In this document: one piece after another, positions 1 through 6,251 of the stretch
Position numbering within the stretch: the first letter of the stretch is position 1
Layout: every line of letters starts with the position of its first letter
Assembly (NCBI GenBank): GCA_019312695.1
Contig: JAFDCT010000345.1
Span: forward strand, 1-6,686
Direction of reading: 5' to 3'
From: Deltaproteobacteria bacterium
Lineage (GTDB): Bacteria > Desulfobacterota > Desulfobulbia > Desulfobulbales > BM004
Length of the DNA: 6,686 nucleotides
Translations under genes and position numbers: made by a program
The notes under the pieces: generated by a model
Seen by the model: the letters and a program-made list of their open reading frames with translations, nothing else
Database searches by the model: none
What the model was told of the DNA's origin: nothing

Positions 1-675
1 GAATTCATGGAGAAACATTCGGTTGCCAGATTGATCGGCGCCCCGCCGGGATATGTGGGCTACGAAGAAGGCGGCTACCTTACTGAAGCTGTAAGGCGCC
101 GTCCGTATTCAGTCATCCTTTTTGATGAGATCGAAAAAGCGCATGGTGACGTATTCAATGTCCTGCTGCAGATACTTGATGACGGCCGCATGACAGACGG
201 CCAGGGACGCACCATTGATTTCAAGAACACCATACTGATCATGACCTCCAACCTGGGAAGTCATCTTATCATGGAACTCGGTGAACAGAACAGGGAAGAA
301 ATGGTCAGGCAGGTTGATGAAATCCTGCACCGCCAGTTCAGGCCCGAGTTTCTCAACCGTATAGATGAAACCATAATTTTTCACGGCTTGAGCAAGGAAG
401 ACTTGGCTAAGATCGTCGATATTCAGGTGGCCCTTTTGACAAAGAGGCTGGCGGAAAGAAAATTTTCCATCAGTCTCACCGACAAAGCCAAAAATTTCCT
501 TATCGAAGTAGGTTATGAACCTTCATACGGAGCCAGGCCCTTAAAAAGAGCAATCCAGCGCCATATCCAGGATGAACTGGCCATGCATATTCTGGAAGGG
601 AAATTCAGTGAGGGCGACAGGATATTCGTAGATGCCGATCTCGATGCGCATAAACTTTTGTTCTGCAAGGAATAA
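1..675 (+). CDS. clpB: ATP-dependent chaperone/disaggregase ClpB, C-terminal part (5' end outside window)
   Basis: The reading frame is open from the first base, so this is the last 224 residues of a protein that in this family is about 860 residues long. The ATG at base 7 is an internal methionine, because the preceding Glu-Phe fits the family pattern S-E-[YF]-M-E-K-H. Visible parts of the second AAA+ domain (residues counted from base 1) are the pore loop GYVGYEEGG at 17-25, Walker [11 protein letters not shown] at 39-48 (D42, E43), sensor 1 in MTSNLGS at 81-87, the arginine finger in [11 protein letters not shown] at 113-123 (R120), and sensor 2 GARPLKR at 177-183. The rest is the small C-terminal oligomerisation domain. 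ClpB is a cytoplasmic hexamer that threads aggregated proteins through its pore together with DnaK. The Walker A box, first ATPase domain and coiled-coil M-domain would lie upstream. The gene ends just before a hairpin terminator. The identity is very secure; ClpA and ClpC differ in C-terminal sequence and context. Confidence 0.97.
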   Translation, partial: EFMEKHSVARLIGAPPGYVGYEEGGYLTEAVRRRPYSVILFDEIEKAHGDVFNVLLQILDDGRMTDGQGRTIDFKNTILIMTSNLGSHLIMELGEQNREEMVRQVDEILHRQFRPEFLNRIDETIIFHGLSKEDLAKIVDIQVALLTKRLAERKFSISLTDKAKNFLIEVGYEPSYGARPLKRAIQRHIQDELAMHILEGKFSEGDRIFVDADLDAHKLLFCKE

Positions 676-695
676 TTTTCTTTCACTATTGGTAA

Positions 696-721
696 AGGGA
701 GGTAGCAGGTACTGCCTCCCT
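696..721 (+). terminator. Hairpin between converging genes, probable bidirectional terminator
   Basis: Bases 696-705 (AGGGAGGTAG) pair with 712-721 (CTGCCTCCCT) around a 6-base loop, giving a 10-bp stem with one G-T pair. It starts 20 bases after the clpB stop and ends 15 bases before the stop codon of the - strand gene, so it can serve both. The T tract is weak on either side (TGCTTATTGCTTT on +, TTTACC on -), so termination may be inefficient. Confidence 0.6.
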
Positions 722-736
722 GCTTATTGCTTTATA

Positions 737-1122
737 CTATTCTTCTGCTAAAGAACTTTCAGCCGGATTCATCGCCGCCTGGATCAATACCTTCTGGCGG
801 CATTCTTTGTATTGCTTTTTGAAAAGTTTTAGAGGGAAATGGGGCCTGTCCAGGTATTCCAGTATGGAATCATATACCTGCTGCTCCATTTCATGAAGCA
901 CTCTTTCCCGCTCTTCTGCATCGATAAAGTTACGTTTTTACTGCTGGCAAACTCCAGTTTCTCCCCCAGCATCTCCCTGATGCGGGGCAGAAGTTGAACG
1001 TCTTCGGGGGGCACAATCGCCCAGAAAGTTTCATCAATGGGGATGTATGCCTGGCAGAGCAATTCAACAAGCCAACGGTCGCCCGCCATAAACTGTGAGA
1101 GTTCGTGTAGAACCAATTCCAT
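737..1122 (-). pseudogene. Unrecognised small protein gene, frame broken by a one-base deletion
   Basis: I do not recognise this family. Reading the - strand from ATG 1122, the frame encodes MELVLHELSQ and continues well past GEKLEFASSK, then turns into unlikely sequence. Adding one A to the A5 run (T5 at 935-939 on the + strand) joins it to a second open frame, KRNFIDAEERERVLHEMEQQ onward, which ends at TAG 739-737. The repaired product is 128 residues. It is acidic and helix-rich in the second half, has no signal peptide or membrane segment, and carries a short conserved-looking stretch IPIDETFWAIVPPEDV near residues 27-42. The start is uncertain: neither ATG 1122 nor an in-frame TTG at 1152 has a Shine-Dalgarno sequence, and the frame stays open up to a stop at 1206-1204. 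The gene converges on clpB and is divergent from the phosphatase operon. The break could be a real mutation or a homopolymer sequencing error. The sequence T-AAA-AAC at the break is not a standard -1 slippery heptamer. Confidence 0.55.
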
Positions 1123-1137
1123 ACCGATAGATTTTTT

Positions 1138-1166
1138 TTGAAAATTATGCAACAGAATGCTATGTA
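1138..1166 (+). promoter_or_regulatory. Candidate sigma-70 promoter of the glycosylglycerate operon
   Basis: TTGAAA at 1138-1143 (5 of 6 matches to the -35 consensus) lies 17 bases before TATGTA at 1161-1166. The latter matches the -10 only partly but is preceded by TGC, an extended -10 arrangement. A run of eight T precedes the -35. The predicted transcript would start near 1173, leaving a leader of about 64 bases before the ATG at 1237. The site overlaps the upstream region of the divergent - strand gene. Confidence 0.35.
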
Positions 1167-1236
1167 AAAGTAAAGGATTAAATTCACAGTCTAACTGCTG
1201 ACCTCAAAAGTTCCGAGCTGGTAATGGGAGAACACT

Positions 1237-2097
1237 ATGGATTTTCCCCTGCTCATTTTCACTGACCTTGATGGCACCCTGCTTGATCACCACAGTTACT
1301 CATATAACGGTGCCGCCAAAGCCCTGCAGCGCCTTCGCCAGCATTCAATCCCCATTATCTTGGCATCCAGCAAAACAAAAGCTGAACTCCAGCGGCTCCA
1401 AACAAAACTGGGACTGAATGAACCGTTTATTGCTGAAAACGGTGGTGCGGTTTTCATTCCAGCCGATTATTCAATGTTGGCTACGCATACCTTGGAAAAA
1501 CTGGGGGACTATTATCTCAGGCAGTTTGGCAGACCCTACCGGTACATAAGAGAAATATTTGAAACTCTGCGGGCAAAATACAATATTAAAGGTTTTGGGG
1601 ATATGACCGTGGAAGAGATCATGGCAGTAACGGGTCTCGCCAGTGAAGAAGCCCTTCTCGCTGGCCAACGGGACTTTACTGAACCGTTCCTGTTTTTATC
1701 AGAGCCTCTCCTGCAGGGACTTAAAGAGGATGCAGCTGATAAGGGCCTGAAGATAACACGCGGAGGCCGGTTTTATCACCTCATGGCTGCCCGGCAGGAT
1801 AAAGGGCTTGCAGTTAAAGAGACCCTGCAGCTTTTTCAGGCCGGCAGTCCTGATAAAATTGTCACTGTTGGGCTCGGCGATGCTGAAAACGATTTTCTTA
1901 TGCTTAAAACAGTGGATATCCCGGTGCTCATTCCTAAACCGGATGGAAGTTATGAAAACCTGGAGTTACGAGGGCTGCGCAGGCCTCCTTATCCGGGCAG
2001 CAAAGGCTGGGGAGCCGCTATCATGGCAATCCTGGATGATTTCCAACAGGCAGTCACCCAGAATATAAAATGTAACGATCATGCTGCAAAAGACTAA
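1237..2097 (+). CDS. mpgP: Mannosyl-3-phosphoglycerate phosphatase family protein (HAD type IIB)
   Basis: This 286-residue HAD hydrolase carries all four catalytic motifs: motif I FTDLDGTLLD at 8-17 (nucleophile D10, acid/base D12), motif II LASSKT at 42-47, the motif III lysine K189 in RQDKG, and motif IV GLGDAEND at 212-219. A type IIB (Cof/MPGP-like) cap lies between roughly residues 85 and 185. ENGG at 67-70 is typical of the MPGP/YedP branch. Family members remove phosphate from mannosyl-3-phosphoglycerate and, in several bacteria, from glucosyl-3-phosphoglycerate, giving the free glycosylglycerate in the cytoplasm. The GpgS-like gene 33 bases downstream suggests that glucosyl-3-phosphoglycerate is the substrate here; that is inference. 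The ATG start has GGGAG at 1226-1230, 6 bases upstream. The length fits the family, slightly long because of a polar tail after residue 270. The family is secure; the exact sugar is open. Confidence 0.88.
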   Translation: MDFPLLIFTDLDGTLLDHHSYSYNGAAKALQRLRQHSIPIILASSKTKAELQRLQTKLGLNEPFIAENGGAVFIPADYSMLATHTLEKLGDYYLRQFGRPYRYIREIFETLRAKYNIKGFGDMTVEEIMAVTGLASEEALLAGQRDFTEPFLFLSEPLLQGLKEDAADKGLKITRGGRFYHLMAARQDKGLAVKETLQLFQAGSPDKIVTVGLGDAENDFLMLKTVDIPVLIPKPDGSYENLELRGLRRPPYPGSKGWGAAIMAILDDFQQAVTQNIKCNDHAAKD

Positions 2098-2119
2098 CAT
2101 CACTCCATAAAAATTGCTC

Positions 2120-2125
2120 AGGAGG
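2120..2125 (+). promoter_or_regulatory. Strong ribosome binding site of the GpgS-like gene
   Basis: AGGAGG ends 5 bases before ATG 2131 and fixes this start. It lies in the 33-base gap after the phosphatase gene. Confidence 0.85.
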
Positions 2126-2130
2126 ATAGT

Positions 2131-3399
2131 ATGGCTGATTTTCATCAGGAAGGAATTATTACCACACTGCATTCATTATACGAAGCTTTTGACCAGGATG
2201 AATATTTAGAGGGACTCGAGAAAAAACTGGTTGACTATGCCTCGCATCTTAACATCTGCCTGCTCCTGCCGTGTCTGTATTCAGAATTGCAGAACCCGCA
2301 GGTCTTGGACCCCATTGTCAATGATATCAGCCAGGTGGAATATCTTCATTCTATCGTGGTGGCTCTGGGTGGCGCCGATTATGCCCAGTTCCAGGAGGCA
2401 CGCCGGTATTTCAGCAGACTTCAAACCGACAAGCGGGATTTAAAAATTGTCTGGGTTGATGGACCCGGTGTTCAGGAGATCCTGAACCGCATCAGGGAAA
2501 AGGATATTGCCACCGGTGTGGCCGGAAAAGGGCAGTCAGCCTGGGTTGCCCTCGGCTACATTCTTGGCCATGAGCAGGCTGACGTTATTGCCCTGCATGA
2601 TTGTGATATTGTCACGTATAACCGTCTGCTGCTCGGCAGACTTATTGAGCCTGTTGCCAACCCCAACAATGATTTCGAGTTCTGCAAGGGATATTATGCC
2701 CGCATATCTCCTTCAGAACGGGCCATGAAAGGAAGGGTCACGCGGCTTTTCGTAGTGCCCTTCGTGGATGCCATGATGAAGATCATGCGGGAGCGCGGTT
2801 TTAATGAGCTGGAGAATTTCTTCCAGTATCACCGTTCGTTCAACTATCCACTGGCCGGGGAATTCAGTTTTACCTCCTACCTGGCTCGAGGGCTGAACAT
2901 TGCCTATGACTGGGGTCTTGAAGTCAGCACGCTTTCTGAAGTGTACAACAAAGTCATAACCAAGAAAATAGCCCAGGTTGACCTGGCACGCAATTATGAA
3001 CACAAGCACCAGGAAATGTCACAGGCAGATGCCCAGCGGGGGCTGCACCGTATGGTGGTCGATATAGCCAAATTTTATTTGAACTACATGCGCTCCCATG
3101 GTTTTGTCCTGGATGATGCAACCATTGATATGATCCTGCACACTTACTACCAGAATGCTCTGGCATTTATTAAAAGCTACAGCGATGATGCCGAGGTCAA
3201 TAACCTGATTTACGATCGCTACAGTGAGGAGCAGGCGGCTCATTTTTTCAGGGGGTTTCTCTGGACTGCCTGGGAACAGAGCAAGGGACCGCAACTGAGC
3301 ACTCAGATCCCTTCCTGGAACAGGGTACTCTATACACTGCCGGATATCTATGACCATGTTAAGTATGTGGTAGAAAAAGACAACAGCGAAGGAGAATAA
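2131..3399 (+). CDS. gpgS: Glucosyl-3-phosphoglycerate synthase-like glycosyltransferase (GT81)
   Basis: This 422-residue GT-A fold protein matches the GpgS pattern in order: strand LNICLLLPCLYSE near 40-52, a GKG loop at 132-134 (K133) before a helix, metal-binding D-C-D at 157-159 in LHDCDI, FCKGYYAR at 184-191 (GpgS: VKSFYRR), GRVTRLFVVP at 201-210, acceptor-side LAGEF at 241-245, WGLE at 261-264, and a histidine pair H291/H293 after IAQVDL. GpgS transfers glucose from an NDP-sugar (GDP-glucose in Persephonella, UDP-glucose preferred in mycobacteria) to D-3-phosphoglycerate with retention of configuration. The adjacent phosphatase would complete the two-step synthesis of glucosylglycerate. 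The protein is about 100 residues longer than mycobacterial GpgS, mainly because of a helical C-terminal region from about 295. It lacks a signal peptide and transmembrane helices, so it should be cytoplasmic. Mannosyl-3-phosphoglycerate synthase of GT55 is excluded by sequence pattern. A mannose-specific or MggA-like role is less likely but not excluded. Confidence 0.82.
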   Translation: MADFHQEGIITTLHSLYEAFDQDEYLEGLEKKLVDYASHLNICLLLPCLYSELQNPQVLDPIVNDISQVEYLHSIVVALGGADYAQFQEARRYFSRLQTDKRDLKIVWVDGPGVQEILNRIREKDIATGVAGKGQSAWVALGYILGHEQADVIALHDCDIVTYNRLLLGRLIEPVANPNNDFEFCKGYYARISPSERAMKGRVTRLFVVPFVDAMMKIMRERGFNELENFFQYHRSFNYPLAGEFSFTSYLARGLNIAYDWGLEVSTLSEVYNKVITKKIAQVDLARNYEHKHQEMSQADAQRGLHRMVVDIAKFYLNYMRSHGFVLDDATIDMILHTYYQNALAFIKSYSDDAEVNNLIYDRYSEEQAAHFFRGFLWTAWEQSKGPQLSTQIPSWNRVLYTLPDIYDHVKYVVEKDNSEGE

Positions 3400-3421
3400 A
3401 GCATCTGAAGCGGATTTAACG

Positions 3422-4750
3422 ATGCATATCAATGAACGCAGAAAATTGGCCCGCCGTATCTTTGACTCTGCAGTTGAGAGTGTACTGCCGGACAGGTTGA
3501 TTGCAGGATCAGTTGCCCTCCACGGCGATGCACTGCATATTCATGAAGCAGTGCACAAACTCAGGCCAGGCCAGAAGGTATTTGTCTTCGGTAGCGGCAA
3601 GGCATCAGTCGGCATGGCAAAAGCTCTTCTTGCAGTTCTTAAAACGCGGGCTGCTGGCGGAGTTATTGTCACCAGCCAGCAGCCGGATGAAGACCTTTCG
3701 CCTCTGCAGGTTGTACAGGGTTCCCATCCGGTTCCGAATGAAAAAAGCATTAAGGGGGCTGAGTTGCTGCTAGATGGCCTGTCCGGCTTAAACAGTGACG
3801 ATTTTTTTCTTTATCTTCTTTCCGGCGGTTCCTCAGCCCTGATTGAAAAACCTCTGCACCCTATCACGCTTGAACAAATGCAGGAGATAACAAGGCTTCT
3901 GCTGCGCAACAGTGTGCCGATCCAGCAGGTCAATGCGGTACGCAAGCACCTGAGCATGGTCAAAGGCGGCAGGCTTGGCCAGTGCACCCAGGCAGCCGGT
4001 GCGGTGCTGGTCATCTCCGATGTCATCGGTGATGACCTCTCTGTAATCGGCTCCGGGCCTCTTTATTACGATCCGACCAGCTTTGAAGATTGCCGGCTAA
4101 TTCTTGAGCGGGCCTCTATATGGAATAAAATACCTGCCAGCGTACATGAAATAATCGTCAGTGGCGAAAAAGGTAAAATTAGCGAAACACCAAAGCAGCA
4201 AAAGGACACAATCCTTCACTATCTGCTCGGAACCAACCGTATCGCCCTCCAGCATGCCCAAAAAACTGCTGAAAATTCGGGATTGCAGAGTTTCATTCTC
4301 AGCTCATATCTGGAAGGTGAAGCCAAGGAAGTGGCTAAAGTCCTCACTTCAATTGCCAAAAATATCAGTATCTATAATGAACCTTTTAGTCCGCCTGTCT
4401 GCCTTTTATGTGGTGGCGAAACCACAGTCACTGTCCGAGGGAGCGGCCGGGGTGGGCGCAACCAGGAACTTGCCCTTGCTGCACTTGCAGAAATTGGCGA
4501 ACAGGATAACATTCTCCTACTAAGCGGCGGCACGGATGGCATTGATGGCAGTTCTTCCGCAGCGGGGGCAATTGCTGACAGCGGCCTTTTCCGAGAAAGT
4601 GTAAGGCTGAAACTTTCAATTGAACGTTTTCTTGATGAAAACAATTCCTCTGACTTTTTTCAGGCTGTAGGCGGTTTGTTGCAAACCGGCCCTACCGGCA
4701 CAAATGTTATGGATATAACTCTGTTAATCATTGACAAGGAGGATTTATGA
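3422..4750 (+). CDS. gckA: Glycerate 2-kinase, class II (MOFRL family)
   Basis: This 442-residue protein is a full-length GK-II kinase, which phosphorylates D-glycerate with ATP to 2-phosphoglycerate. The N-terminal part shows FGSGKAS at 56-62 (K60), VTSQQPDEDL then GSHPVPNE at 100-107, LLSGGSSAL at 132-140, VRKHLSMVKGGRL at 173-185, and SDVIGDDLSVIGSGP at 199-213. The C-terminal MOFRL part shows GGETTVTVRG at 331-340, GRGGRNQELAL at 342-352, SGGTDGIDGSS at 368-378 and TGPTGTNVMD at 422-431. The ATG start gives the usual family N-terminus but has no clear Shine-Dalgarno; it lies 22 bases after the gpgS stop, so it may depend on upstream translation. The stop overlaps the next start (ATGA, 4747-4750). 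In this operon it probably handles glycerate that is the acceptor for the downstream transferase, or that is released on solute breakdown. A role in serine-cycle or glyoxylate metabolism is possible, but no such genes are visible here. Confidence 0.93.
   Translation: MHINERRKLARRIFDSAVESVLPDRLIAGSVALHGDALHIHEAVHKLRPGQKVFVFGSGKASVGMAKALLAVLKTRAAGGVIVTSQQPDEDLSPLQVVQGSHPVPNEKSIKGAELLLDGLSGLNSDDFFLYLLSGGSSALIEKPLHPITLEQMQEITRLLLRNSVPIQQVNAVRKHLSMVKGGRLGQCTQAAGAVLVISDVIGDDLSVIGSGPLYYDPTSFEDCRLILERASIWNKIPASVHEIIVSGEKGKISETPKQQKDTILHYLLGTNRIALQHAQKTAENSGLQSFILSSYLEGEAKEVAKVLTSIAKNISIYNEPFSPPVCLLCGGETTVTVRGSGRGGRNQELALAALAEIGEQDNILLLSGGTDGIDGSSSAAGAIADSGLFRESVRLKLSIERFLDENNSSDFFQAVGGLLQTGPTGTNVMDITLLIIDKEDL
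4736..4742 (+). promoter_or_regulatory. Ribosome binding site inside gckA with ATGA start/stop overlap
   Basis: AAGGAGG lies within the last codons of the glycerate kinase gene, 4 bases before ATG 4747. The ATG shares bases with the kinase stop TGA (4748-4750). This is a classic arrangement for translational coupling, so the kinase and the second glycosyltransferase are likely made in a linked ratio. Confidence 0.85.
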
Positions 4751-6027
4751 GTCGAACTGGAAGATTTTCCACTGCAATGCGGGAATCTGCCAGACGCCAG
4801 ATCGAACATCTCGGCCAGGCAGATATAGTGGTAGGGATCCCCTCCTATTACAGTGATGACTCCCTGGCTCACGTCATACAAATGGTAGCGGAGGGGCTTG
4901 ATCATTTCTACCCTGAGAAAAAAGCCCTGATCATAATCGCGGATGGAGGTTCAACCGATGACACACGAGAGGTAGCGCAGTCCATTGATAACCATCACTT
5001 CCATATTGATATCCTGGTAACCATTTATAGGGGTATACCGGGCAAAGGTTCTGCTTTCCGGGCAATTTTCGAGGCAGCCAAATACCTGCGGGCCTCTGCA
5101 GTCGCGCTGTTCGATTCCGACCTCAAATCCATTAAGCCCGGCTGGGTGCGTAATATCCTTGATCCCATATTGAACGGTTACGATTTTGTCGCACCCGACT
5201 ATTCCCGTTACAAATTTGACGGCACAATCACCAATACCATCGCCTACAATCTGACCAGGGCTTTATATGGGGTCAATATCAGACAACCGATCGGCGGTGA
5301 CTTCGGCATGTCCAGGGCCATGGTAAATCACTGCCTCAATCAGGATGTCTGGGATACGGATATTGCCAAATTCGGAGTTGACATCTGGCTGACCACCACG
5401 GCAATTACCGGCGGCTTCAGGCTCTGCCAGGCAAAGCTTGGCGCTAAAATCCATGGCGAGAAAGACCCGGCTGCCGACCTGGGTCCCATGTTCCGGGAAG
5501 TTGTCGGCACCATCTTCATTCTCCTTTGCAGCGACCAGACATACCTGGAAAAAGTTACCGAGACAATCAGTACACCGATCTTCGGCGAAGCTATCGGCGA
5601 AGAACCTGAATCCTTTGAGGTAAACCTGGAGGCACTCATTAATTATTTTAGCATCGGCTTTAAAAATTTCGGATCTGTCTGGGCAAATATCATTGAAGAA
5701 AAAGATTATGAAATCATAAAAAAGCTTGCCCAGTCAAAAAGCCTGAAAAGTTTCAATCTCCCAACAGATGTCTGGGTTCGAATAGTTTATCGCTATGCCC
5801 ATTACTTCTGCAGGGCTGAACACCAGCGTTTCATGATTCTTGACACCCTCATTCCCCTGTATAATGCCAGGGTCGCCTCACTTATCAAGATTTTGAAGGA
5901 AAAAAACCAGGCCGAGGCAGAGGAGTATTACGACAGTCAGGCCCAGGTTTTCGAATCAATGCGCGGCTATCTCATTGAGCTGCTGCATAAAAATGACGTC
6001 TCACCTGAAATAATAATTAGGAAGTAA
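4747..6027 (+). CDS. GT78-like glycosylglycerate synthase (glucosyl- or mannosylglycerate synthase)
   Basis: This 426-residue GT-A glycosyltransferase starts with a nucleotide-sugar binding core: ADIVVGIPSYYSDDSL at 25-40, IIIADGGSTDDT at 62-73, then PGKGSAFRAI at 98-107 (K100) and the metal-binding D-S-D at 123-125 in ALFDSDLKSI. These are followed by QPIGGDFGMSR at 180-190, FGVDIWLTT at 209-217 and KIHGEKD at 234-240 (H236). The order and spacing resemble Rhodothermus mannosylglycerate synthase (GT78), where a DAD motif, an EQPLGGELLMRR segment, a WGIDTLYT segment and a conserved histidine occur in turn. Those enzymes join GDP-mannose or an NDP-glucose directly to D-glycerate; the Persephonella/Petrotoga type Ggs makes glucosylglycerate. 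The C-terminal 150 residues are helical. No signal peptide or membrane segment is visible. Coupling to glycerate kinase supports a glycerate-linked acceptor. Donor and acceptor are unproven; it could instead add a second sugar, as the MggS type does. It is the last gene of the operon. Confidence 0.7.
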   Translation: MSRTGRFSTAMRESARRQIEHLGQADIVVGIPSYYSDDSLAHVIQMVAEGLDHFYPEKKALIIIADGGSTDDTREVAQSIDNHHFHIDILVTIYRGIPGKGSAFRAIFEAAKYLRASAVALFDSDLKSIKPGWVRNILDPILNGYDFVAPDYSRYKFDGTITNTIAYNLTRALYGVNIRQPIGGDFGMSRAMVNHCLNQDVWDTDIAKFGVDIWLTTTAITGGFRLCQAKLGAKIHGEKDPAADLGPMFREVVGTIFILLCSDQTYLEKVTETISTPIFGEAIGEEPESFEVNLEALINYFSIGFKNFGSVWANIIEEKDYEIIKKLAQSKSLKSFNLPTDVWVRIVYRYAHYFCRAEHQRFMILDTLIPLYNARVASLIKILKEKNQAEAEEYYDSQAQVFESMRGYLIELLHKNDVSPEIIIRK

Positions 6028-6078
6028 TTTTTCCTGCTGTGACAAAAATCCTGCAGAATTGATCTTGCCCAAATACAA

Positions 6079-6108
6079 AGAAGCCCCGGTGACATTAGCG
6101 GGGCTTCT
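6079..6108 (+). terminator. Rho-independent terminator of the glycosylglycerate operon
   Basis: AGAAGCCCCG at 6079-6088 pairs perfectly with CGGGGCTTCT at 6099-6108 around a 10-base loop. A T-rich stretch (GATAATTTTATT) follows. It lies about 50 bases after the stop of the last transferase gene, as expected for the operon end. Confidence 0.85.
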
Positions 6109-6148
6109 GATAATTTTATTATAAAAATAAATATTGCCTGAAATTCTG

Positions 6149-6194
6149 AAGTGCTTTTTATATATATTTTTTTAAATGTTAAAAAAAAGCACTT
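6149..6194. repeat. Nested AT-rich inverted repeats between operon end and next gene
   Basis: The outer arms are AAGTGCTTTTT at 6149-6159 and AAAAAGCACTT at 6184-6194, a perfect 11-bp inverted repeat with a 24-base interval. Inside lies a second one: TTTTTTTAA at 6167-6175 and TTAAAAAAA at 6179-6187 around ATG. The right arms share bases 6184-6187, so the two hairpins cannot both form fully. It could be a second terminator-like structure, an operator upstream of the next gene, or simple AT-rich chance pairing. Confidence 0.6.
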
Positions 6195-6214
6195 GATAAT
6201 CTCTTTATTATAAA

Positions 6215-6243
6215 TTGCTTTAGCGCATGAAGAATTTTATACA
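6215..6243 (+). promoter_or_regulatory. Possible promoter of the redox-type gene
   Basis: TTGCTT at 6215-6220 and TATACA at 6238-6243 are separated by exactly 17 bases in an AT-rich gap. Both boxes match the consensus only partly (3 and 4 of 6). The predicted transcript start, near 6250, falls next to ATG 6252, which would leave that codon with almost no leader. Confidence 0.3.
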
Positions 6244-6251
6244 GTTTTCCA

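Noticed and set aside
1..6. GAATTC at the exact left edge, resembling an EcoRI cloning junction
   Set aside because: It encodes Glu-Phe in frame with clpB and fits the family sequence; a second GAATTC occurs inside gpgS, so chance explains it.
934..940. Programmed -1 frameshifting in the small - strand gene
   Set aside because: The heptamer is T-AAA-AAC, which would put the P-site tRNA on UAA after slipping, and I see no supporting stem or upstream Shine-Dalgarno; a mutation or read error is simpler.
930..1187. Overlapping - strand frame of 85 residues
   Set aside because: Its translation is of low quality and overlaps the better frame that joins to the downstream part after a one-base repair.
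2131..3399. Mannosyl-3-phosphoglycerate synthase (GT55)
   Set aside because: The order GKG, DCD, YYAR, GRVT, LAGEF and the histidine pair follows GpgS (GT81), not the archaeal GT55 sequence pattern.
3501..3773. Other-frame open stretches inside the glycerate kinase gene and the two transferase genes, on both strands
   Set aside because: They lie within well-supported conserved genes, have no ribosome binding sites and give unlikely compositions; they are shadows.
6149..6194. CRISPR or mobile-element end
   Set aside because: There is a single AT-rich inverted repeat, no repeated spacer units, no transposase and no target duplication visible.
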